Shown piece by piece: positions 1-5,638 of a DNA stretch of 5,748 nt. Below the pieces are notes generated by a model. That model made no database searches. It was not told the DNA's origin and saw only the letters and a list, made by a program, of their open reading frames with translations. This DNA is from Deltaproteobacteria bacterium (GTDB lineage Bacteria > Myxococcota_A > Polyangia > HGW-17 > SLPX01): NCBI GenBank assembly GCA_011390535.1, contig JAABSF010000202.1:1-5748 (forward strand). Reading direction: 5' to 3'. Numbering within the stretch: the stretch's first letter is position 1; each line of letters starts with the position of its first letter. A program made the translations under genes and the position numbers.

Positions 1-6
1 TCATCA

Positions 7-69
7 TCCTCTGTCCCCTCTCATGCTTCCTCTGTCCCCTCTCCTGCTTCCTCTGTCCCCTCTCCTCTA
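7..69 (-). repeat. Three 21-bp tandem copies in uvrC 3' end, one carrying the stop
   Basis: Copies lie at 7-27, 28-48 and 49-69. The first two differ at one base (position 23, A instead of C); the third differs from the second only in its last three bases. On the minus strand each encodes roughly G-E-G-T-E-E-A. The change at 23 turns a GGA glycine codon into the TGA that ends the reading frame. The following codons (E-G-T-E-D-D) continue in frame to the edge. On the plus strand the tract is almost pure pyrimidine. Confidence 0.9.
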
Positions 70-1712
70 TCCCCTGCTTTCTTTTCCTCGACTTCAATGC
101 CCCCTACACCCATGCCCTCGACTTCCATGCCCTCGACTTCCATGCCCTCAACTTCCATATCCTCAACTTCCATGCCCCCAACATCCATGCCTCCAAATTC
201 GATTCTCCCAAACTCTATACCCGCCTCTCTCAAAACATTCTCTGCGACGCCTAACTGGCCTCTGCCTCCATCTACAATCATCAAATCGGGCAACTCCCAA
301 CCCTCGCTTCCGGAAAGCGCACGACGAACTCGTCTCTCCAGGGCCTGTTTCATAGAAGAGTAATCATCACAACCTTGAGCAAAATCGCTCGCTGAGCCCT
401 TGCTTATCTTAAAGACCCTATATTCGCTTTTTTTCGGCTCACCCTTTACAAAAACCGCCATAGACGCCCGAATCTCACCACCGCCTGTGTGTGAAACATC
501 GAAACACTCCATGCGGTGGGGCACCTTGGAAAGTCGCAGCCGTCGCGCCAACCGCTCCACTAAATCGATCTTATCCGGCCCCTCCAGCCGTCTCACAAGG
601 CTCTCACCGGCATTGTTTACGGCCATCTCTACGAGCCGCCTCTTTGTCCCGCGCCTGGGACGTTTTAAGTTCACCTTGGATTTCTTCAGTTCGCTCAATT
701 CAGCGGCCAACGCATCTTCGTCATCCAACTCAACCGGCAACAATATCTCCCTCGGGGGGAGCCGCCCTCCCATGTAATAGAGCACCAAAAAAGACGACAA
801 AACCTCCCTATCCGGAAACTCTTGCCTCTTCAAAAGAAAGCTCCTCCTGCCTATCAGCCGCCCCGCCCGCACCTCTAAAACACATATCTCTATGCGATTG
901 TTGTCTCTGGCCATACCAAACACGTCTTGATCAACCGGACGGACAAAGAGCACATTCTGAGGCTCCATTACACTTTCCAGAGCCCGGATGACATCACGGT
1001 ACTTTGCAGCTCTCTCAAACTCCAATTTCTCTGAGGCCTCCTCCATCATTACCCTCAGCTCATGAGAGAGGGTGGAATGCCGTCCGGAGAGAAATAATTT
1101 TGCCTGCCCCACACGCTTCCCATACTCTTTGGGATCCACATCCAAAACACATGGAGCGGGACAGCGGCCCATGTGATACTGAATACATGGTCTGGCCCGC
1201 CCCTTCATGTTTCTGTCCGAACAAATCCTGAGGCCGAAATACCGGCCGGCAAAACGCGTAGCGGCCCGGGCTGAATAAGCGCTTTGATATGGCCCGAAAT
1301 ATCTCGCACCATCGTCTTTAAAACGTCTCACCACATCCAGGCGGGGAAAACTCTTTTTTTCGTCCAATCGAACCAGCAAGTAGTTTTTATCGTCTCTCAG
1401 ACGAATATTGTATCGAGGGCGATGCTTTTTTATGAGGTTCGCCTCTAAAAGCAGGGCCTCTCTCTCATTGGATGTGATGATAAAATCAATACGCGACAGA
1501 ATCTTGTCTAAAAGCTGCACGAAATAACGAGAATCACCTGATTTGGTGAAATAAGAACGCACCCTTGAGCGCAGATTTATCGCCTTTCCCACATAAATGA
1601 TCTCGTCCCGGGAGTCCCTCATTATGTAAACACCCGGTTTTTGCGGCAAGCTCCCCACCCGCTCACGAAGCTCCGAGACATTTAAGACTCTTGTTTCCGT
1701 CTTCTCTTCCAT
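21..1712 (-). CDS. uvrC: UvrC excinuclease subunit C, interrupted within C-terminal repeat tract
   Basis: UvrC is the dual-incision nuclease of bacterial nucleotide excision repair, acting in the cytoplasm with UvrB on damaged DNA. Numbering from the ATG at 1712: GIY-YIG nuclease domain at the N-terminus (PGVYIM near 26-31, IYVGKA near 39-44, catalytic-type Glu in LLLEANLIKK near 90); four cysteines at 164, 176, 184 and 188 with spacing x11, x7, x3, matching the Fe-S cluster cysteines reported for E. coli UvrC; UVR motif for UvrB contact near 228-246; RNase H-like domain with Asp in ECFDVSH (405) and Asp in VDGGRGQL (481). After about residue 501 the family sequence stops and a 15-bp, then a 21-bp, tandem repeat is translated until TGA at 21-23. 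The catalytic His region (AHRFA) and the HhH domain are absent, so 563 residues replace the usual 600 or more. The frame stays open past the TGA to the window edge. Start: the frame extends to a TTG at 1811 with GGAG 7 nt upstream, but family proteins begin just before the GIY domain, so I chose ATG 1712. Identity is certain; whether it is functional is not. Confidence 0.93.
   Translation of the reverse strand: MEEKTETRVLNVSELRERVGSLPQKPGVYIMRDSRDEIIYVGKAINLRSRVRSYFTKSGDSRYFVQLLDKILSRIDFIITSNEREALLLEANLIKKHRPRYNIRLRDDKNYLLVRLDEKKSFPRLDVVRRFKDDGARYFGPYQSAYSARAATRFAGRYFGLRICSDRNMKGRARPCIQYHMGRCPAPCVLDVDPKEYGKRVGQAKLFLSGRHSTLSHELRVMMEEASEKLEFERAAKYRDVIRALESVMEPQNVLFVRPVDQDVFGMARDNNRIEICVLEVRAGRLIGRRSFLLKRQEFPDREVLSSFLVLYYMGGRLPPREILLPVELDDEDALAAELSELKKSKVNLKRPRRGTKRRLVEMAVNNAGESLVRRLEGPDKIDLVERLARRLRLSKVPHRMECFDVSHTGGGEIRASMAVFVKGEPKKSEYRVFKISKGSASDFAQGCDDYSSMKQALERRVRRALSGSEGWELPDLMIVDGGRGQLGVAENVLREAGIEFGRIEFGGMDVGGMEVEDMEVEGMEVEGMEVEGMGVGGIEVEEKKAGDRGEGTEEAGEGTEEA
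91..210 (-). repeat. 15-bp degenerate tandem repeat, about eight units, in uvrC
   Basis: Eight 15-bp units run without gaps from 91 to 210, best conserved at 121-180 (consensus acttccatgccctcg on the plus strand). They encode five-residue units of the type [GE]-[GD]-[MI]-E-[VF], for example GMEVE. Units become more divergent towards 196-210 and a weak ninth may reach 225, where the protein still reads as native UvrC (EAGIEF). The native GIEF looks like the seed from which the repeat expanded; that origin is an inference from the gradient of similarity. Confidence 0.88.
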
Positions 1713-1718
1713 GGCATC

Positions 1719-1747
1719 TTTAAAAGCCGTCACCCGAAACTTGTCAA
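1719..1747 (-). promoter_or_regulatory. Candidate sigma-70 promoter for uvrC
   Basis: Read on the minus strand there is a perfect TTGACA (1742-1747), a 17-bp spacer and TTTAAA (1719-1724, four of six matches to TATAAT). The start point expected about 7 nt later would fall on the ATG at 1712, which has no Shine-Dalgarno sequence, so the transcript would be leaderless. The sequence also fits a chance match inside a longer uvrC starting at TTG 1811, so this is tentative. Confidence 0.35.
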
Positions 1748-1800
1748 GACAGGCTATGAGTGGCAGCTTACTCAATGAAAATCCCGGTGGAATAAACAAA

Positions 1801-1804
1801 GAGG
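1801..1804 (+). promoter_or_regulatory. Ribosome binding site for the aminotransferase gene
   Basis: GAGG (within AAAGAGG, 1798-1804) lies 10 nt before ATG 1815. The alternative in-frame ATG at 1854 has no purine-rich motif before it, so this site favours the 1815 start, although conserved family sequence begins only near residue 24 and either would leave the protein intact. Confidence 0.45.
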
Positions 1805-1814
1805 CTCTCAAAAA

Positions 1815-3032
1815 ATGACTCCAAAATTGCCCAAATCACAAAATCCCCACAGCATGGACGATACAGATAAATCCAGCTCAGAGCGCATACCCTTGAGCCG
1901 ACCGTGGCTGGGAGAGCTGGAGGCTGAAGCCGTACGTAGAGTCCTACTCTCAGGGTGGCTCATTCAAGGCCCGGCGACAAAAAAATTCGAAGACGCCATG
2001 ACAAGGTTTATGGGAGCAAAAACCGCTGTGGCGGTTGCGTCAGGGACCGCGGCGTTGCACCTTGCATTGATCGCCTTGGAGATCGGTCCGGGGGATGAGG
2101 TGATCCTGCCAAGCCACTCGTTCGTGGCCACCGCCAATACTGTGGTATATGTAGGCGCCACGCCTGTGTACATCGACATTGATCCCAAAACATACAACAT
2201 GAACCCTGATCTTCTGGAGAGCGTTATTACACCGAAAACTCGAGCCATTTGTGTTGTTCATCAGTCAGGCCTACCTGCTGATATGGACAAAATCCTAAAG
2301 GTTGCAGAGAAACACTCCATCTCAGTTTATGAAGACGCCGCTTGCGCCTTGGGGTCGAAATACGGAGACTCTCAAATCGGCACTATTTCCAAGCTCTCGT
2401 GCTTTTCTTTCCACCCCAGAAAAATAATAACCACCGGTGAAGGAGGGATGATAACCACGGACTCTGAAGACTTGGCCGACAAACTGCGTATCCTCCGCCA
2501 ACAAGGCATGACCAAAGATGCCGCAACCCGCGCCGGCCTCGACGGCCCGCTGAAGACGTCAGACTTTAAGACCAAATTCCCGGTCATCGGGTTCAACTAT
2601 AGAATGACTGATATCTCAGCGGCAGTAGGCCTCGCCCAATTGCGTCGTCTGCCTGTGATACTGGAGAGCCGAAAAGAGCTGGCTGAAGTCTATGCAGAAC
2701 AGCTCGCGCAAGTGCCTCATATTGTTCCCCCGTTCGTGCCTGATGGAGTGACACACAACTATCAAAGCTATGTTGTAAGGATAAAACCCGAAAGCAAAAG
2801 AACCCGCGATGAAGTTCTGCGATTTCTGAAAGAACGGAAAATTGACGGTGGGCCGGGAATAACCTGCATCCATCGCCAAGCTCCATATAAACCGTATATG
2901 CGAACCCCGCTGAAGGAATCCGAAAGCGCCACGGACGAAACCATTTTACTCCCATTCTTCCCTCAAATGTCCCGGGAACAAGTAGGCTATATCGCACACA
3001 CCCTGCGGCTCGCAGTCACCGGAAAAAGCTGA
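1815..3032 (+). CDS. DegT/DnrJ/EryC1/StrS family PLP-dependent aminotransferase
   Basis: A type I fold aminotransferase of the sugar-aminating family; members transfer an amino group from glutamate or glutamine to a keto nucleotide-sugar for polysaccharide, O-antigen or glycan building. The 405 residues show the whole family core: RIPLSRPWLG near 24-33, the cofactor phosphate region SGTAALHLAL (76-85), PSHSFVATAN (99-108), VVHQSGLPADM (147-157), EDAACALGSKYGD (173-185) with the Asp that contacts the pyridine nitrogen, the Schiff-base lysine in FHPRKIITTGEGG (K203), GFNYRMTDISAA (259-270) and the C-terminal HRQAPY and LPFFPQMSREQVGYI (379-393). Nothing is truncated. The first 20 or so residues are polar, unconserved-looking and may be an added leader or a start called too early. 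It stands divergent from uvrC and convergent with the next gene, with no glycosyltransferase or other sugar gene in view, so the substrate cannot be named. Certain as to family, open as to substrate. Confidence 0.93.
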   Translation: MTPKLPKSQNPHSMDDTDKSSSERIPLSRPWLGELEAEAVRRVLLSGWLIQGPATKKFEDAMTRFMGAKTAVAVASGTAALHLALIALEIGPGDEVILPSHSFVATANTVVYVGATPVYIDIDPKTYNMNPDLLESVITPKTRAICVVHQSGLPADMDKILKVAEKHSISVYEDAACALGSKYGDSQIGTISKLSCFSFHPRKIITTGEGGMITTDSEDLADKLRILRQQGMTKDAATRAGLDGPLKTSDFKTKFPVIGFNYRMTDISAAVGLAQLRRLPVILESRKELAEVYAEQLAQVPHIVPPFVPDGVTHNYQSYVVRIKPESKRTRDEVLRFLKERKIDGGPGITCIHRQAPYKPYMRTPLKESESATDETILLPFFPQMSREQVGYIAHTLRLAVTGKS

Positions 3033-3092
3033 AAGACTGAAAACAAAGAAAAAACCAGAAAAGAAAACAGAAACATACACAATAACCGTTGC

Positions 3093-3126
3093 AAAAAACC
3101 CACAAAAAACTACCGCACCTCGTGGG
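3093..3126 (-). terminator. Weak candidate intrinsic terminator for the beta-helix lipoprotein gene
   Basis: On the minus strand CCCAC (3122-3126) can pair with GTGGG (3099-3103) across an 18-nt loop and is followed at once by six T (3093-3098). The stem is only 5 to 6 bp and the loop is large and itself contains a T run, so it is a poor classical terminator. The T-rich minus strand between the two convergent genes would still be a reasonable stop site. Confidence 0.3.
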
Positions 3127-3167
3127 CACCAATATCTAACTACCGCACCTCGTGGGCACCAATATCT
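3108..3167. repeat. Perfect 30-bp tandem duplication across a stop codon
   Basis: Two identical 30-bp copies abut at 3108-3137 and 3138-3167. On the minus strand the second contains the last eight codons (DIGAHEVR) and TAG of the beta-helix lipoprotein; the first repeats the same codons and a second TAG in the same frame directly behind the first stop. Because only the upstream copy is translated, the protein is not altered. Confidence 0.95.
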
Positions 3168-4639
3168 ATCCCATCACCCTTGACCCGCTCCGTCCCTTCG
3201 ATATCCAGGGACATCTCTCCCGGAGCCCCCTCCAGCAGCCCCTCATCTACACAAGGCGAAAAATTGAGCAACCGATAATCGAAAGGATCCCCACCCCTAA
3301 ACTCTGGATCTCCTTCACCCACGAGACACGTTTCCTTTTCGCCCCCTCCGGAATCGTCCCCAATAAAGCTGTATTCAGGCATGCACTCATTCGACAGCAG
3401 AGTAGCGGTCCCACCCCAAAATATCGAATTATATAGTGTAATATCACTGTTACTTTTGACAGCAACGGCCTCCCCGGCAGCCTCGTTATCGGCCACAGTG
3501 TTATTCCAAAAACTCGTATCGGCAAGAGGACTAATAAACCAAACTCCCCCGAAATCCGCATCTAAACTACCATTTGTCGCGATTATATTACTCCACAAAC
3601 TACCTCTTGAGGTGTTGAGACGTACTCCGCCCCCTTCATTATCCCTAATGGTGGATCGGTAGAGCAATAAATCACCGTTCATTACACTCACCCCAATCTC
3701 CTTGCTCTCCAAAACTTTGACGTTGACCATTTCCAATTCACAAACCGCAACACTCACACCATTGGCGCCGGCCCCTGTGATCTCCGAATCTTCAACTATT
3801 ACTCTAGGAACCGAACCTGAGACGGCAGAACAGCTCAGCCCATGAGCTGTATGCCCCGGCGCCCCCGAGAAAACCAACCCATGCAAAAGAACCTGTCCCG
3901 GAGGATCTTCCGAATCATATTCAATGGACACGACATCATCGCCGCCGCTCGATATCAACCGCCCGGAGTTAAAGCTGTAGATATATATCTCCTCTATCCC
4001 GGCTATGGTCATGGGCCCGCAATCTCCTTCTACAACCATGTAAGGCCCAAACCCGGATTCAACACCATTAACTCCGTGCTGGACGTCATTGTAGGGAGAT
4101 TCCGAAGTCCCCTCCCCGAGTGTCTCCTCCTCACAATCTACATAAACCACGTTAGCATCATCTAAACAGACTCCGGTCATCTGCTCACAATAGCCCAAAC
4201 CGTTTTCACAATCTTCGTGAAGCTCACAACCTCTACACTCTGATGTCTCCTCATCACATATTTGCTTTCCCTCCTCAGTACAGTGCTCATCTCCAAGACA
4301 CTCAAGACAATACCCGCTTAGTTCATCACAATAAGGTCGCTCCGGATAATCCAACTCGCATTCCGTGCTATTGTCACAACCCCTGCAGATTCCTTGCTCA
4401 TCATCGCAGATAGGGCGGCCCTCATTTTCGCAATCCGTTGAACTTGAACAAGTAATGACTCCCCCATCGTCTTCTTCAACTTCACATCGATTCAAAGGTT
4501 CATTGCACTCATAACCTTCAGGGCATTCATCGCTGTGGGTACAATATTTTTCATTTGCTTTTGTACAAGCCACAGCCACCAAAACAGTCAAACCCAACAA
4601 CATCAACGAAAAACAAAATTTATTTGATATTCTTTTCAC
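3140..4639 (-). CDS. Lipoprotein with five four-Cys modules and a parallel beta-helix
   Basis: The 499-residue product starts with a lipoprotein signal (MKR, hydrophobic stretch 10-24, then AVAC with the lipidated Cys at 25), so it should be anchored in the outer membrane or on the surface. Residues 33-158 hold five modules of the form C-x5-C-x(5-9)-C-x6-C, the last four joined by just two residues: cysteines 33/39/45/52, 64/70/78/85, 88/94/104/111, 114/120/128/135 and 138/144/151/158. Residues from about 165 to 430 are short beta-strand and Asn/Gly turns (for example LYRSTIRDNEGGG, SFWNNTVADNE, LYNSIFWGG), typical of right-handed parallel beta-helices. The end, DPEFRGGDPFDYRLLNFSPCVDEG to DIGAHE (444-497), matches the closing segment of the choice-of-anchor Q type beta-helix proteins. 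The protein is very acidic. Start is GTG at 4639, with GGAG 7 nt upstream. Adhesion or glycan binding is a guess; no enzyme motif is visible. Confidence 0.88.
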   Translation of the reverse strand: MKRISNKFCFSLMLLGLTVLVAVACTKANEKYCTHSDECPEGYECNEPLNRCEVEEDDGGVITCSSSTDCENEGRPICDDEQGICRGCDNSTECELDYPERPYCDELSGYCLECLGDEHCTEEGKQICDEETSECRGCELHEDCENGLGYCEQMTGVCLDDANVVYVDCEEETLGEGTSESPYNDVQHGVNGVESGFGPYMVVEGDCGPMTIAGIEEIYIYSFNSGRLISSGGDDVVSIEYDSEDPPGQVLLHGLVFSGAPGHTAHGLSCSAVSGSVPRVIVEDSEITGAGANGVSVAVCELEMVNVKVLESKEIGVSVMNGDLLLYRSTIRDNEGGGVRLNTSRGSLWSNIIATNGSLDADFGGVWFISPLADTSFWNNTVADNEAAGEAVAVKSNSDITLYNSIFWGGTATLLSNECMPEYSFIGDDSGGGEKETCLVGEGDPEFRGGDPFDYRLLNFSPCVDEGLLEGAPGEMSLDIEGTERVKGDGIDIGAHEVR

Positions 4640-4646
4640 TTTTCAT

Positions 4647-4650
4647 CTCC
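4647..4650 (-). promoter_or_regulatory. Ribosome binding site that decides a GTG start
   Basis: GGAG on the minus strand ends 7 nt before GTG 4639, which begins the lipoprotein signal peptide. An ATG at 4646 sits between them in another frame and would give only eight codons before TAA, so the GTG is the productive start. Confidence 0.65.
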
Positions 4651-4674
4651 ATCCAGCTCAGTCACTGCAACCTT

Positions 4675-4708
4675 AGGGCTGACTCAAGAATATTTTCGAG
4701 TCAGCCCT
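4675..4708. promoter_or_regulatory. Perfect 11-bp inverted repeat in the leader of the beta-helix lipoprotein gene
   Basis: Arms agggctgactc (4675-4685) and gagtcagccct (4698-4708) are exact complements around a 12-nt AT-rich loop. It lies 24 bp upstream of the GGAG of the lipoprotein gene and about 170 bp past the stop of the next one. Neither strand has a T run after it, so it is not an ordinary intrinsic terminator. It could be an operator, an mRNA leader hairpin or a stop for the upstream gene that needs another factor. The rest of the 4640-4876 spacer has only weak 6-bp inverted repeats (4770-4789, 4818-4844) and no gene or clear promoter. Confidence 0.6.
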
Positions 4709-4876
4709 TACCAAAAACCTGCACAATAGCTCGATCTTCAAATACAAACTGTGAAAGCCAATGTAACCCGATGGATGATTTTGTCCATCTTACCCTTCAG
4801 CCCGCTTTACCGTTACCGTTCAGGCCGATCGAATCATGCTGAACCATTATGCCGAACACCTCGCAACAAAGTAAAC

Positions 4877-5587
4877 TCACATCGAATTCTCTTCAACTTT
4901 GTCCGCGCCTTCTCCGCCTTCGTTCGCGCCTTCTTTTGCTTTGTTGGAGTCTTCTTTTGCTTTGTTGGAGTCTTCTTTTGCTTTGTTGGAGTCTTCTTTT
5001 GCTTTCGACCAATATTTTGCACAGGTTTTTTCGTCGATTAGTTTAAGAGTTTCTTTGAACCTCATCTGCAACGAACCACTTGGATCAAAATATTGTTTTT
5101 CCGCTGTCAACACATCATCTCTCAGACGATCCTCAGAGACAACCCGTCCTCCCCTGGAAAGCTTGGATTCAGATTCCCAGTGATCCCAAATCCAGGGGTC
5201 TCCAAACAACCGGCCTTTTCCCTCGAAACTACCCCCCTGCTCCTTCATCTTAAACTTATCACCCACTACATCCAGCTCCACGTGGTAAAACTGATTCGGC
5301 ACCTCGGGTCTGGGATCGATGTTTATCACCTCTTCTATTATTTTATTCCTCTTAGGTTGAACCCTTCTCCTCACAATGGTTTGAATCGCCCCCAACTGTG
5401 TCCCGTCCGCTTTGGACACAACAGTTTCACCAAAATAACAGCTTATCCGCTCAGCCGGCAAGGTCTGTGAGCTGTTTGTCTTTTTTCCACCTCCGGATGA
5501 GGCGCACCCACACACCAAAAAACCGGCAAGCCCAAATAAAACATTTCTAAAAAACTGAATTGAATACATTTTCTTTATTTTCTGCAT
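4877..5587 (-). CDS. Unrecognised small lipoprotein with heptad-repeat charged tail
   Basis: I do not recognise the family. From ATG 5587 it has 236 residues: a basic n-region (KIKK), a hydrophobic stretch and a lipobox LVCGC with the lipidated Cys at 28, followed by a Ser/Gly linker. A globular part of about 150 residues follows, alternating in a way that suggests beta-strands (for example FYHVELDVVGDKFKMKE, GSFEGKGRLFGDPWIWDHW, SLQMRFKETLKLI), reminiscent of small lipocalin-like barrels, but that is a guess. Cysteines at 50 and 189 flank this domain and could form a disulfide. The last 40 residues are four heptads (SKAKEDS, NKAKEDS twice, NKAKEGA) and a Gly/Glu-rich end. Start choice is open: ATG codons at 5596, 5587 and 5569 are in frame. 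The first has AAGGA touching it, the second has AAGGA 9 nt away, and the third lies 5 nt after the stop of a leader reading frame. It is followed in the same direction by the beta-helix gene, 237 bp on. Confidence 0.75.
   Translation of the reverse strand: MQKIKKMYSIQFFRNVLFGLAGFLVCGCASSGGGKKTNSSQTLPAERISCYFGETVVSKADGTQLGAIQTIVRRRVQPKRNKIIEEVINIDPRPEVPNQFYHVELDVVGDKFKMKEQGGSFEGKGRLFGDPWIWDHWESESKLSRGGRVVSEDRLRDDVLTAEKQYFDPSGSLQMRFKETLKLIDEKTCAKYWSKAKEDSNKAKEDSNKAKEDSNKAKEGANEGGEGADKVEENSM
4931..5005 (-). repeat. 21-bp tandem repeat encoding the lipoprotein tail
   Basis: Three perfect 21-bp copies (4931-4951, 4952-4972, 4973-4993) and a 12-bp partial fourth (4994-5005). On the minus strand they give the lysine- and acid-rich heptads NKAKEDS. 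The identity of the copies at the base level, including third positions, indicates recent expansion or ongoing homogenisation. Copy number can change without shifting the frame. Confidence 0.93.
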
Positions 5588-5625
5588 TCTCTGCATTCCT
5601 TCTGCATTCTCTGCATTCTGTGCAT
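5575..5625 (-). CDS. Possible 16-codon leader peptide overlapping the lipoprotein start
   Basis: ATG 5625 has the best ribosome binding site in this area: AAAGGAG at 5632-5638, 6 nt away. Its frame gives MHRMQRMQKECRECRK and stops at TAA 5575-5577. The lipoprotein frame (ATG 5596 and 5587) is read across it in a different frame, and lipoprotein ATG 5569 comes 5 nt after the TAA, a good distance for coupled reinitiation. It may equally be a by-product of the 9-bp repeat, with no meaning as a peptide. Confidence 0.35.
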   Translation of the reverse strand: MHRMQRMQKECRECRK

Positions 5626-5627
5626 TC
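5584..5627 (-). repeat. 9-bp ATG-bearing repeat over the lipoprotein start
   Basis: Five copies of a unit containing GAATGC (minus strand) at 5622-5627, 5613-5618, 5604-5609, 5593-5598 and 5584-5589. Spacing is 9, 9, 11 and 9 nt, so the 11-nt step places the first three ATG codons and the last two in different frames. Confidence 0.88.
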
Positions 5628-5631
5628 TCTG

Positions 5632-5638
5632 CTCCTTT
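5632..5638 (-). promoter_or_regulatory. Strong ribosome binding site in the wrong frame for the lipoprotein
   Basis: AAAGGAG on the minus strand, 6 nt before ATG 5625. That ATG and those at 5616 and 5607 share one frame, which closes after 16 codons; the lipoprotein ATGs at 5596, 5587 and 5569 are in another. The site therefore serves the lipoprotein only by coupling, or did so before a 2-nt change in the repeat spacing. Confidence 0.55.

Noticed and set aside
21..23. TGA read as glycine (as in Absconditabacteria and Gracilibacteria), since it replaces GGA in the repeat
   Set aside because: The aminotransferase and the small lipoprotein both end at TGA, the former just where its family ends, and the protein content does not look like those phyla. 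One TGA in a repeat is not evidence for a changed code.
1..225. CRISPR array suggested by regular repeats
   Set aside because: Units of 15 and 21 bp abut with no spacers and are translated in frame.
23..991. Several plus-strand open frames, some Pro/Ser/Thr-rich, opposite uvrC
   Set aside because: They are the antisense of a clear UvrC frame; the repeats in the first two are the pyrimidine side of the same tandem tract.
2593..2997. 134-codon minus-strand frame inside the aminotransferase gene
   Set aside because: Antisense of conserved family motifs, with no recognisable domain of its own.
4770..4844. Two 6-bp inverted repeats as terminators for the small lipoprotein gene
   Set aside because: Stems are short, loops 8 to 15 nt, and there is no T run after them on the minus strand.
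4834..5046. Open frames on both strands with repeats such as KKTPTKQ, CFVGVFF or LLLLCWS
   Set aside because: The 21-bp unit has no stop in several frames, so all are shadows of the lipoprotein tail repeat.
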